Origin: Planctomycetia bacterium | GTDB lineage: Bacteria > Planctomycetota > Planctomycetia > Gemmatales > Gemmataceae | DNA length: 33,104 bases | Direction of reading: 5' to 3' | Assembly: GCA_005808665.1 (NCBI GenBank) | Contig: SYLG01000082.1 | Coordinates: forward strand, 1 to 33,104 | Part shown: in pieces, positions 1-8,760 of the stretch | Position numbering within the stretch: the stretch's first letter is position 1 | Layout: each line of letters begins with the position of its first letter | Notes under the pieces: model-generated | The model's database searches: none | The model's input: only the letters and a program-made list of their open reading frames with translations | What the model was told of the DNA's origin: nothing | Made by a program: the position numbers and the translations under genes

Positions 1-465
1 AGTCTCTCGCCAATCAGGATCAAACGCCTTGAAACAGAACCTGTAAAGAGGATTTGTAGTCCCGACTTTTGCAGCCTGATTTAACTTTTTCCCGGGAAAA
101 ACACGGTTTTCATGGTCCCAACTGCGTAACTTGGGTTAATGGTATGTCGACAGGATACATCCCTCCATTCCAAACAAAAACGGGTGGATTGGTATTTCAG
201 GGCCGACAAACCAGATTTGACAATATCGGGATTCCCGTAACGGTTTCAAAATATTTGAAGGTAAAGGAATCCGTTAACAAATGGCAATGCTAAAAAAGTA
301 TATCAAGGTCAAGTATTTTCACGGAAACCAGATCACCCGTTACCAATCCATGCGGTGCCCTTAGGCCCATTTGGCGTGATTTTTCGATCCATTTAACGGT
401 TACCGGAACTCCATTGGATTCGTAAACTGACACGGTTGGGTGCATACTCCACAGGTGCCCAATCC
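1..465. other. Non-coding lead-in upstream of first propeller gene
   Basis: I see no convincing gene here. The one short open frame on the + strand (69-293) has no recognisable motif and no ribosome-binding site. The stretch holds a perfect 16-bp palindrome at 86-101 and a smaller inverted repeat, CGGGATTCCCG, at 227-237. It may contain the promoter of the first propeller gene, but I could not find a well-spaced -35/-10 pair. Confidence 0.5.
86..101. promoter_or_regulatory. Perfect 16-bp palindrome, possible operator
   Basis: The sequence TTTTTCCCGGGAAAAA is its own reverse complement over all 16 bases. With no loop it is a poor hairpin terminator and fits better as a binding site for a dimeric regulator, or as a chance palindrome. 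It lies about 365 bases before the first propeller start. No second copy was seen in the window. Confidence 0.25.
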
Positions 466-2814
466 ATGCCAACGGAGATTCTTGTGTTGCATTATCCAGC
501 CCTTCGTTATTGTGTTACCATTTTGTCGATCTTTGCTTTTGGAGCCAATGCCGTAGAAGCCCAATGGTCCCATTGGCGCGGACCAACCCAAAATGGGGTA
601 GCTTACGATACCGGGTTGCCTGAAAAATGGTCCCCCAACCCCGCTACTGAAGGAAATAATCTCCGCTGGAAAGCCCCTTTTGGCAGTCGCACCACCCCAA
701 TCATTCAAAATGGGCGGGCCTATTTCATTGGCCGTCATGGGGAAGGGGTCCATGAACAGGAAAGAGTGGTTTGTCTGGATGCTGATACGGGAAAATTTGT
801 GGCGGAACATCGCTTTAATGTGTTTCACACCGATATTGTCAGCGTTCGGCTGGGATGGACTACCGTTTGTGGCGACCCTAAAACGGGGAACATTTATGCC
901 CACGGGACCCAGGGACTCCTTTTTTGTTTTGACAAAGACCTCAAGGTGGTTTGGCAAAAATCCCTAACAGAGGAATTTGGCAGGGTAAGTGGTTATGGCG
1001 GGCGGGTTACTAGCCCCATAATCGATGGCAACCTCCTTATCCTTGGCATTATCAATGCCAGTTGGGGAGAACAGGCCATAGGCAACAATCGATTCATGGC
1101 GATCCATAAAAATAGTGGCCAAATTGTCTGGTGGAGCTCCACAGGCTTTGCCGTTCGGGATACCTACTACTCCACTCCGGTTGTCGCTGTTATAAATGGC
1201 GAACGCCTTATGATTACCGGGGGTGGGGATGGTGGGGTTCATGCTTTTAAGGTGCTTACCGGTGAAAGGGTGTGGAGCCACCTGTTCGGTCCTGGGTCGA
1301 TCAATTGTTCCCCGGTGGTTTCTGGAAATTTGGTGTACATAGGCCAAGGCGAAGAAAACGATGGCGCAAGCACCCAAGGGGCGGTCCTTTGTCTGGATGC
1401 AAGCCAGGTCAAAAATATGCAGCCCAAATTGGTATGGCAAAAAGATGGCATCAAGGCCAAGTTTGCTTCACCGATCATTCACGAGGACCGGCTATATATC
1501 TGTGGGGATGTCGGTACCCTTCATTGCCTTGACGGCAAAACAGGCAAGGAATATTGGGATTTCCAATACGGAAAAAACACCAAAGGTTCGCCCGTTTTGG
1601 CGGATGGAAAGATTTACCTTGCCGAGGTCAACAGCAAGTTCCACATTCTTAAACCTGGAGTGGATTCTTGTGAAAGGCTTCATGCCCAATTTTTCCGAAA
1701 AACCGGAAGTGGCGAGGATATCGAAATCAATGGTAGCCCGGCTATTGCCAATGGTCGTGTATATTTCATGACAGGGACCGATTTTTATTGTTTGGAAACA
1801 AAAGACGGCAAAATAGGCAATGTTCCAGAGCAACCCGGCATCCCCACTGGCACGGGCGCCGTAACCCATATTCAAATCTACCCTGCAGACCTCATGGTGG
1901 AAGCCATGGATAAGGTTAAGCTATCCGCTTGGGGATACGATAGCAAAGGCCACCTCATTGGCCCGGTAGAAGTAAAGTGGGAGTTGGCAGGACTATTGCC
2001 TCCGGTTCCCCCCCGAAACGCCCCCCCGGCAGCTACCAAGACTGGGCCAGCCCCAGCTACCACACCACCGCCCCTATTGGCAGCAACCCTTTCGGCAGCT
2101 TTTGGCTCAACGACGGATCTTTCCCTCAAAGGTCAACCTCCCGCCCAGTTTGGTCGGGTGATTGCCAGCAGTGGGATGGTAAGCGGTTATGCCCGGGTTA
2201 GGGTGGTTCCCAAACTCCCTTATGCACCCAATTTTGCAAACATTCCCTTAAAACGGACACCGGGCGGTTGGGTTAATTGTCAAGGCAAGTTTGAGATCGT
2301 TCAACTAGACGATAAAAAATTCCTGAAAAAAGTAAATATCAATCCCAGTCCGTTGGTGGCCCGGGCCAATGCCTACATTAATCCCCCTTCCAGCACAGGT
2401 TATACGATTGAATCGGATGTCATGGGTACCAAGGTTCGGGACGACCTCCCCGATATGGGTGTGGTCGCCAACCGATATACCCTGATGCTGGCAGGAAACA
2501 CACAACAATTACGGTTGGTTTCCTGGGATGCTTTGCCCCGTGTGGACAAAACCATCAGTTTTCCCTGGAAGGCCGGGGTTTGGTATCGCCTCAAATTAAC
2601 CGTAGAGGTCGGGGAGGGTGGCAAGGGAATTGCCAAAGGAAAAGCTTGGCCCAAGGATCAAAAGGAGCCCGCCGAATGGAATGTGGATTTTTCCGACCCT
2701 ATTGTAAATGCCAACGGGTCGGCGGCAATCTATGGGTATGCCGCAGGAATCCTCGACAACCAACCTGGTTGCGAAATCTTTTATGACCGTGTGACCATTA
2801 ATCCAAACAAGTAA
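466..2814 (+). CDS. Secreted PQQ-like beta-propeller protein with C-terminal LamG-like domain
   Basis: A large exported protein of 782 residues. An ATG at 466 is preferred over the in-frame TTG at 436 because it puts a signal peptide at the N-terminus: a hydrophobic stretch ending in VEAQ just before the first mature Trp residues. Roughly residues 25-470 carry repeated propeller blades of the PQQ-like (Pfam PQQ_2/PQQ_3) kind, with recurring LDxxTGK and SPIIxxxxLYICG patterns. A Pro/Ala-rich linker follows near residues 515-555. The last 150 residues look like a LamG/DUF1080-type sandwich, with a VVANRYTLML segment. It is not a quinoprotein dehydrogenase by any residue I can see. In planctomycetes such proteins are exported and of unknown function, probably in binding or assembly. 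The next gene, 36 bases downstream, is another propeller. Confidence 0.85.
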   Translation: MPTEILVLHYPALRYCVTILSIFAFGANAVEAQWSHWRGPTQNGVAYDTGLPEKWSPNPATEGNNLRWKAPFGSRTTPIIQNGRAYFIGRHGEGVHEQERVVCLDADTGKFVAEHRFNVFHTDIVSVRLGWTTVCGDPKTGNIYAHGTQGLLFCFDKDLKVVWQKSLTEEFGRVSGYGGRVTSPIIDGNLLILGIINASWGEQAIGNNRFMAIHKNSGQIVWWSSTGFAVRDTYYSTPVVAVINGERLMITGGGDGGVHAFKVLTGERVWSHLFGPGSINCSPVVSGNLVYIGQGEENDGASTQGAVLCLDASQVKNMQPKLVWQKDGIKAKFASPIIHEDRLYICGDVGTLHCLDGKTGKEYWDFQYGKNTKGSPVLADGKIYLAEVNSKFHILKPGVDSCERLHAQFFRKTGSGEDIEINGSPAIANGRVYFMTGTDFYCLETKDGKIGNVPEQPGIPTGTGAVTHIQIYPADLMVEAMDKVKLSAWGYDSKGHLIGPVEVKWELAGLLPPVPPRNAPPAATKTGPAPATTPPPLLAATLSAAFGSTTDLSLKGQPPAQFGRVIASSGMVSGYARVRVVPKLPYAPNFANIPLKRTPGGWVNCQGKFEIVQLDDKKFLKKVNINPSPLVARANAYINPPSSTGYTIESDVMGTKVRDDLPDMGVVANRYTLMLAGNTQQLRLVSWDALPRVDKTISFPWKAGVWYRLKLTVEVGEGGKGIAKGKAWPKDQKEPAEWNVDFSDPIVNANGSAAIYGYAAGILDNQPGCEIFYDRVTINPNK

Positions 2815-2850
2815 CCCTATTTATTTAGACGAACAAAAAAGGAGTATCCT

Positions 2851-4527
2851 ATGACCAATAGTCAGCGAAAAAAAAAGGGACTTTTGACGGCGATTACGAT
2901 GGTTGTTTTCGGTGGAACACTTTGCTGGGGGATTTGGGGCCGCAACACCACCTTGGCCTTGAACAGCCCAGCCACAAAGCCATTGGTTCGCCGGGATCTT
3001 GTCCGCAATTGGCCCATGTTTGGGGGCACCCTTTCACGAAATCTGGTTAATTTGGTGGAGAAAAACATTCCAACCGAGTGGTCGGTGGAGGCTGGCAAGG
3101 AACAAAACATTGACTGGTCGGTTGAACTTGGCTCCAAAGCCTATGGCGGTCCAGTGGTTTCTGGGGGGAAAATCTTCATTGGTACCAACAATGACAAACC
3201 CCGTGATGCCAAAGTTACCGGCGACAAAGGTATTCTCATGTGCCTTGATGAGGCAACCGGCCAACTGATTTGGCAGGCAGTCCATGACAAATTGCCTGCT
3301 GGTCGGGTCAACGATTGGCCTCGTGAAGGCATTTGTTCCAGTCCGGTGATCGAGGGAGACAAACTCTATTATGTTTCCAACCGTTGCGAGGTCATTTGTG
3401 CGGATGTAAATGGTCTCAAAAACGGCAATCAGGGGGTGACAGACGAGAAATATTCCTCTCCTTTGGACGCCGATATTTTATGGCGGTTGGACATGATCAA
3501 GGAGCTTAATGTTTTCCCCCACAACCTTGCAACATGTTCACCCCTGATTCTTGGGGATACCATTTTTCTGGAAACTTCAAACGGGGTTGACGAGGGCCAC
3601 ATAAACATCCCCCAACCAGGAGCTCCCAGTTTCCTGGCGGTGGATAAAAACAGCGGCAAAGTTTTGTGGTCCAGTAACCTTCCTTCCGCAAGTTTGGTGG
3701 AAGCCCGCAAAGCCCTTGGCAATAAGGTTGACATCAAAACCTTGGTGGATCAGGGCAAGTTATTGATGCATGGCCAATGGTCCAATCCGGTTTTCGCCGA
3801 GGTCAAAGGCAAACCGATGATCATCTTTCCTGGAGGAGATGGTTGGGTTTACGGGTTCAAACCCCAAACTGGGGAGTTATTGTGGAAATTTGACTGCAAT
3901 CCCAAGAAATCCTTTTACAAGCTTGGTGGGGAAGGAACACGAAATGATTTTGTTTCCACGCCGGTTGTAGCAGATGGTTTGCTTTATATTGGTGTTGGGC
4001 AAGACCCGGAACACGACAAGGGCGTCGGCCACCTTTGGTGCATTGACATTTCCAAAGAGCCTGGGGCCGACAAGGACCTTTCCCCCAAAGATGAAAAGTA
4101 CAATCCTGCAGATCCCCAAAACGCCAATAGTGGGTTGGTTTGGCATTACGGGGGCCAGGCAGGGGAGGATTACGAACGCAATTATTTTTATGGGCGAACC
4201 ATGAGTACCTGTGCGGTTCACGATGGCCTTTTGTATACCTCAGAGTACGACGGTTGGGTTCATTGTCTCGACGCCAAAACAGGAAAGAAATATTGGGACC
4301 ACGACATGGGTGCGGATACTTGGTCGAGTACCCTTTGGGTAGACGGCAAAGTTTATATTGGCAATGAGTCGGGCAAGATGCACATTTTTGCCCATGGCAA
4401 GTCGAAGAAAATACTCAAAACCATCAACATGAAGTGCAAGATTCGTGCTACCCCGGTGGCCATCAATGGGAATCTGTTGATGATTACCGAAAATCCTTGC
4501 CGATTGGTCAGCATTGGGGCCAAGTAG
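2851..4527 (+). CDS. Exported PQQ-like beta-propeller protein, paralogue A
   Basis: A 558-residue propeller with a clear AAGGAG ribosome-binding site at 2839-2844, which fixes the ATG at 2851. The N-terminus is basic (QRKKKG) followed by a hydrophobic helix, so it is a signal peptide or a membrane anchor. The body is a run of blades with SSPVIEGDKLYYVSNR, FPGGDGWVYGF and CLDAKTGKKYWDHD type motifs. It aligns by eye along its whole length with the next gene (shared GDKG, WQxVHDKLP, NDWxxxGI, GDKLYYVSNR, LDMIKEL, GRTxST and HCLDAKTGKKxW blocks), so the two are tandem paralogues. Family knowledge gives only a beta-propeller scaffold; substrate or partner is unknown. It is probably co-transcribed with its neighbours, since gaps are short and no terminator was seen. 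Confidence 0.85.
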   Translation: MTNSQRKKKGLLTAITMVVFGGTLCWGIWGRNTTLALNSPATKPLVRRDLVRNWPMFGGTLSRNLVNLVEKNIPTEWSVEAGKEQNIDWSVELGSKAYGGPVVSGGKIFIGTNNDKPRDAKVTGDKGILMCLDEATGQLIWQAVHDKLPAGRVNDWPREGICSSPVIEGDKLYYVSNRCEVICADVNGLKNGNQGVTDEKYSSPLDADILWRLDMIKELNVFPHNLATCSPLILGDTIFLETSNGVDEGHINIPQPGAPSFLAVDKNSGKVLWSSNLPSASLVEARKALGNKVDIKTLVDQGKLLMHGQWSNPVFAEVKGKPMIIFPGGDGWVYGFKPQTGELLWKFDCNPKKSFYKLGGEGTRNDFVSTPVVADGLLYIGVGQDPEHDKGVGHLWCIDISKEPGADKDLSPKDEKYNPADPQNANSGLVWHYGGQAGEDYERNYFYGRTMSTCAVHDGLLYTSEYDGWVHCLDAKTGKKYWDHDMGADTWSSTLWVDGKVYIGNESGKMHIFAHGKSKKILKTINMKCKIRATPVAINGNLLMITENPCRLVSIGAK

Positions 4528-4554
4528 GCTTGAAATCGGGATTTGGGAGCGTTC

Positions 4555-6033
4555 ATGATGAAGAATCGTTTTTTTCCGACACTCGTAGTTATTTGTTTTT
4601 CGATTACCGGTTTTTGCCGGGCCGACTGGCCCTTGCTTGGAGGGAGCCCCTCCCGGAATATGGCCAACCCAACCGCCAAGGGTATTCCTTTGGCATGGTC
4701 GATCAAAAAAGGTGCCCAAAAGAATATCCTTTGGAGTGCGGAACTGGGTACCACCACCTACGGATCCGTTGTGGTTGCCGGTGGCAAAATTTTCCTTGGT
4801 TCCAATAATGAACGGGCCAGGGATCCTGCCATTACCGGAGACAAGGGTGTCCTTTATGCATTTGATGCCGCCAACGGAAAATTCCTTTGGCAAAATGTTC
4901 ACGATAAGTTACCCGATCCCGATCTCAACGATTGGGCTAAACAAGGCATAGCAAGTAGTCCCGCCGTGGATGGTGACAAACTTTATTATGTCTCCAATCG
5001 GGCCGAACTAGTCTGTCTTTCGACAAACGGTGAAGGGGCCAAGGGAAAAGCCTTATGGACTTTGGACATGATCAAAGAACTTGATGTATTTCCCTGTTTT
5101 TTGGCGATGTCCTCCCCGGTTGTGGTGGGAGATTTGGTGTATGCCCTAACCGGCAATGGGGTGGACCATGGCACCCACAAGGTCCCCCACCCCAAAGCAC
5201 CGAGTTTCATAGCTGTCAACAAAAACACAGGAAAGGTGGTATGGCAGGATTCCTCTCCCGGAGAGGCTATCATGGAAGGGCAATGGGGCAGTCCATGTGC
5301 CTATCAAATCAACGGATCCTGGCAGGTTGCTTTTCCTGGAGGCGATGGAGTTCTTTATGGCTTCGACGCCAAGTCGGGGAAAAAACTATGGGCTTTTAAC
5401 GGCAATCCTTTAAAGGCGGAGTTCAAACCAGGCGGTCGGGGAGAGAAAAGTTATTTCATGGTTAGCCCCGTTTTCCATGACGGGTTCATTTATATTGGTA
5501 CCGGTAACAACCCGGATGATGGACCAGGAGTGGGGCACCTTTTCTGCATCGACCCTACCCGTGCCAAAACCGGGGAATTCACCGATCTGACACCTCCAGA
5601 AGGCAATTTCAAACCAGGCGGAACCAATGCTTCTTTGGGGCTTGTGTGGCACCTTGGGGGAAAGGTTGAACCCAAACCGGAAGAAGGTCGCGAAGTCCAC
5701 TTTGGTCGGACATTAAGTACAGTCGCCATTGCCGATGGTTTGCTTTATGCTGCAGAACTGGACGGGTTCCTGCATTGCCTCGATGCCAAAACCGGGAAGA
5801 AACATTGGGAACATGACCTTAAAGACGGAACCTGGGCCTCGCCGGTTGTGGCGGACGGCAAGGTTTACATGGGTACGGACTCTGGCGATGTTTACCTGTT
5901 CGCACACGCCAAGGAAAAAAAAGAATACCCCAAAGTCGATATGGAACAATCCATAAAAGCCGGTCCAACAATTGATGGCAACACCATTTACATTCATAAC
6001 GGGACAACGCTTTTTGCCATCCGGGCCAAGTAA
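4555..6033 (+). CDS. Secreted PQQ-like beta-propeller protein, paralogue B
   Basis: A 492-residue propeller. The start is taken as the first of two adjacent ATGs (4555/4558), not the TTG at 4543, because MMKNRFFPTL begins a normal signal peptide that ends at FCRA before the mature DWPLLGG. The blades repeat the pattern of the preceding gene and the two are clearly paralogous. This copy lacks the longer N-terminal anchor region and an insert of about 20 residues (around residues 270-295 of paralogue A, containing EARKALG). The spacing to paralogue A is 27 bases, with no terminator between, which fits a shared transcript. Substrate unknown. The following gene, 51 bases on, starts an enzyme cluster that may share the transcript. 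Confidence 0.85.
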   Translation: MMKNRFFPTLVVICFSITGFCRADWPLLGGSPSRNMANPTAKGIPLAWSIKKGAQKNILWSAELGTTTYGSVVVAGGKIFLGSNNERARDPAITGDKGVLYAFDAANGKFLWQNVHDKLPDPDLNDWAKQGIASSPAVDGDKLYYVSNRAELVCLSTNGEGAKGKALWTLDMIKELDVFPCFLAMSSPVVVGDLVYALTGNGVDHGTHKVPHPKAPSFIAVNKNTGKVVWQDSSPGEAIMEGQWGSPCAYQINGSWQVAFPGGDGVLYGFDAKSGKKLWAFNGNPLKAEFKPGGRGEKSYFMVSPVFHDGFIYIGTGNNPDDGPGVGHLFCIDPTRAKTGEFTDLTPPEGNFKPGGTNASLGLVWHLGGKVEPKPEEGREVHFGRTLSTVAIADGLLYAAELDGFLHCLDAKTGKKHWEHDLKDGTWASPVVADGKVYMGTDSGDVYLFAHAKEKKEYPKVDMEQSIKAGPTIDGNTIYIHNGTTLFAIRAK

Positions 6034-6084
6034 AACTGTAAGGGTTTTCCCAAATTCCAAATTCCAAATTGTGAGGATTTGATT

Positions 6085-7299
6085 GTGAACAAATACGAAC
6101 GCAATATAGGGTTCAATGATTATTTTTCCCCTGCCCAATGGTTTGACCCCAAGGAAACCCTGGAATCCAAGGTCAAACGGGCCAAGGAACAATTGGATCT
6201 CCATGTTCGGGACACGGTTGCCTGGCATTTTTCTCCCGAGACCGGAACCCCTTTTTGGCTAGAAAAAGCAAAGTCCTACCAATTTAATCCGATTAAGGAT
6301 GTTCAATGCTTTGAGGATCTCCATTTATTTGGAACTTTTGAGGATGAGTGGCTTCGGGGCGGGCCGGTGGATCGATGGGTTCCAAGGGGGCTTATTGGCA
6401 ATCCGGTTTATGTTTTCGAAACAGGGGGTACTACCGGGTTACCCAAATCACGCATTGTCCTGGATGACTTTCGGATTGACTATGAAATGATGTCAGAAAC
6501 CCTTCCCGATCAGCATTTTCCCAAAGGCTCCAATTGGCTCATGCTCGGGCCTTCTGGCCCAAGGCGGCTTCGGCTTGCCATTGAACATTTGGCCCAACAT
6601 CGTGGCGGAAAGTGTTTCTCGATTGACCTGGATCCACGATGGGTGGTCAAGCTGATCAAAATGCGTCAGATCGAGATGGCAAACCTTTATAAGGAACACG
6701 CCATCGATCAGGCCCTAGCCATCTTGGCGGGGGGGCACGACATCAAGTGTATGTTTACCACTCCCAAGTTATTGGCAGCATTGGATGAAGCCCTTCGGTC
6801 AGGCAAGTTGGAAGACAAGTTTCGGTCCTTTGGGCGAAAAGTTCCTCTGGGCGGGCTTAGAAGTATCAAGGCAACCGGAATAACCGGGATTTTTTCCGGG
6901 GGAACCGAATTCACCCCCCAGTTCACCCGTGAAGCCTACGAGGAAATGCTGGATTCGGGAGATGTTTATATGACCCCAACCTATGGCAATACCCTGATGG
7001 GACTTGCTTGCTCCCGACCGATTGGTCCGCATGATGGGTTTAAAATCACCTATTACGCTCCCCAACCCCGGGCCGCCACCGAAGTTGTGGATCCCAAAGA
7101 CTATTCCAAAAAGGTGGATTACGGCCAAACGGGCCGGGTATTGTTGACAACCCTGACCCGCGAATTTTTCGTGCCACGATTTCCAGAAAGGGATGAAGGC
7201 GAACGCGAAATGCCCTATGAACGATATCCCTGGGATGGTGTAAGTGGGGTTCGCACTTTTAGCGAATTGGCTGCAACCACCGTGGTTGGCGTCTACTAA
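6085..7299 (+). CDS. AMP-binding acyl-activating enzyme, PaaK/LuxE-like
   Basis: A 404-residue adenylate-forming enzyme. The phosphate-binding loop GGTTGLPKS is at residues 114-122. A second signature, GQTGRVLLTTL followed by FVPRF and an acidic RDEGE, matches the family's A8-like region. It is short and lacks the full C-terminal lid of ordinary acyl-CoA synthetases, so it is closer in size to phenylacetate-CoA ligase (PaaK) and acyl-protein synthetase (LuxE). The expected reaction is carboxylate plus ATP to acyl-AMP, then transfer to a thiol. GTG at 6085 is chosen over TTG at 6079 because GAGG at 6073-6076 is correctly spaced. The next gene is an aldehyde dehydrogenase superfamily protein, which suggests that the activated acyl group is handed on for reduction. 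No signal peptide, so cytoplasmic. The acyl substrate cannot be told from the sequence. Confidence 0.75.
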   Translation: MNKYERNIGFNDYFSPAQWFDPKETLESKVKRAKEQLDLHVRDTVAWHFSPETGTPFWLEKAKSYQFNPIKDVQCFEDLHLFGTFEDEWLRGGPVDRWVPRGLIGNPVYVFETGGTTGLPKSRIVLDDFRIDYEMMSETLPDQHFPKGSNWLMLGPSGPRRLRLAIEHLAQHRGGKCFSIDLDPRWVVKLIKMRQIEMANLYKEHAIDQALAILAGGHDIKCMFTTPKLLAALDEALRSGKLEDKFRSFGRKVPLGGLRSIKATGITGIFSGGTEFTPQFTREAYEEMLDSGDVYMTPTYGNTLMGLACSRPIGPHDGFKITYYAPQPRAATEVVDPKDYSKKVDYGQTGRVLLTTLTREFFVPRFPERDEGEREMPYERYPWDGVSGVRTFSELAATTVVGVY

Positions 7300-7335
7300 A
7301 TCCCCGGCAAACCAAATCCTTTCACGGAACCTACC

Positions 7336-8760
7336 ATGATTCGCATTCCTTCCTTACGCCTGGGTAAACCTTACGAAAGCCTGTCAAAAACAACCCTTGT
7401 CCATCATGTGACCGGGGAGCCGGTGGCCGAGGTGAGTCAGGTTACTGGCAGCCAAATCATACGGGATATTTCGCAAATGGCCAATGCCAGACGCGAGCTT
7501 GCTTCGATCCCGATGAAGGAGCTCATTGCCCGGGTGAAGGAGGCGGCCAAAATCTTCCTCGAGGACACTTTGGAGTGCGGCAATACCTCGCAGAATTTTG
7601 AGGACTATATCCGGACGCTTTCATCAACCACGGGCAGTCCCATGGTTTTTTGCCGTCGCAATGCCGCCAAGGTTGGCTATGTGATGGGGAACATTGATGA
7701 AATCCTTGCCGGGCTTACCCGGGGAATGGACCTGGCTATTCTTGATAAGGGTCACAGCAAGCAGGATGGCAGAACCCTTTGTTTTTATCCAACCACGGAT
7801 GCCCTCGGGGCGATCCTTCCCAGTAACAGCCCTGGGGTCCATTCCCTGTGGGTGCCTGCCATTGCCTTGAAAATACCTTTGGTAATCAAACCTGGCCGCG
7901 AGGAGCCTTGGACTCCTTACCGGCTCCTCATGGCCATGAAAAAGGCAAAAATCCCATCTTCGGCCCTTAATTTTCTGCCAACGGACCATGGCGGTGCGGC
8001 GGACATTTTGCGTGGTTGCCAAAGGAGTCTCCTTTTTGGCGACTCTGCCACAACGGATCCTTACAAGTCGGATCATCGTGTGGAAATCCACGGACCCGGC
8101 TACAGCAAAGTGCTTTTGGGATCGGATACATCCGCCCAATTTGATAACTATCTGGATTTATTGGTTGAATCGGTTGCGGCCAATGGCGGGCGTTCCTGCA
8201 TCAATGCATCCGCCATTTATACCCATAGTCATGGTAAAGAACTGGCCGAAGCTTTGGGAAAAAGACTGGCCCGGATTCAGGCCCGGTCCTGGGATAATGC
8301 CGAGGCGGAGGTTTCCGCCTTCGCCAATCCCGATGTGGCAGACCGCATTTCAGGAATGATCGATGGCTTGTTGGCCACCCCTGGTGCCGAGGATGTTTGC
8401 CAACGAATCCGGGGGACACCCAGGGTCTACAAAGAGGGGCGGTGCGCCTGGCTTTTACCGAGTGTGATCCTTTGCGATTCACCTGAGCATCCCTTGGCTA
8501 ACAAGGAATTTCTTTTCCCGTATGTTAGCGTTATCCAATGTCCGCAAGAGGAAATGCTTGCCCGCATTGGCCCAAGTCTGGTGGTTTCAGCGTTCACGGG
8601 TGATCCGGAGTTCACCCAACAGCTTCTTGACTCCAGGTTAGTGGAACGGTTGAATATCGGGCCAATCTCCACCGTAAGGCTATCATGGGACCAGCCGCAT
8701 GAAGGAAACCTTTTCACCCACCTTTACAGGCAGCGGGCCTTTGCCGAAGCATCCCTCTAA
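7336..8760 (+). CDS. Aldehyde dehydrogenase superfamily protein, probable acylating/acyl-CoA reductase (LuxC-like)
   Basis: A 474-residue cytoplasmic protein of the aldehyde dehydrogenase fold. LPSNSPGVH (161-169) stands where oxidising enzymes have PWNFP, and VIKPGREEPWTP (183-194) is the cofactor-binding Lys region. The nucleophilic Cys is in GGRSCINAS, at residue 288. The usual catalytic Glu motif (ELGG) is not recognisable; the equivalent region reads VEIHGPGYSKVLLG. Loss of that Glu is typical of acylating enzymes (acyl-CoA reductase, LuxC), which make or use a thioester and so do not hydrolyse it. Lying between an acyl-activating enzyme and an alcohol dehydrogenase, it would reduce an activated acyl group to an aldehyde, or run in reverse. 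ATG at 7336 has only a weak ribosome-binding site. A plain NAD-dependent aldehyde dehydrogenase is the alternative. Confidence 0.75.
   Translation: MIRIPSLRLGKPYESLSKTTLVHHVTGEPVAEVSQVTGSQIIRDISQMANARRELASIPMKELIARVKEAAKIFLEDTLECGNTSQNFEDYIRTLSSTTGSPMVFCRRNAAKVGYVMGNIDEILAGLTRGMDLAILDKGHSKQDGRTLCFYPTTDALGAILPSNSPGVHSLWVPAIALKIPLVIKPGREEPWTPYRLLMAMKKAKIPSSALNFLPTDHGGAADILRGCQRSLLFGDSATTDPYKSDHRVEIHGPGYSKVLLGSDTSAQFDNYLDLLVESVAANGGRSCINASAIYTHSHGKELAEALGKRLARIQARSWDNAEAEVSAFANPDVADRISGMIDGLLATPGAEDVCQRIRGTPRVYKEGRCAWLLPSVILCDSPEHPLANKEFLFPYVSVIQCPQEEMLARIGPSLVVSAFTGDPEFTQQLLDSRLVERLNIGPISTVRLSWDQPHEGNLFTHLYRQRAFAEASL

Noticed and set aside
69-293. Short + strand open frame of 74 codons before the first propeller
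   Set aside because: No start signal, no motif, and biased neither in codon use nor composition towards a real gene.
466-6033. The propellers as PQQ-dependent alcohol dehydrogenases working with the Fe-type enzyme
   Set aside because: I see no PQQ-binding disulphide or catalytic Asp motif and no cytochrome. The PQQ-like label refers to blade sequence only.
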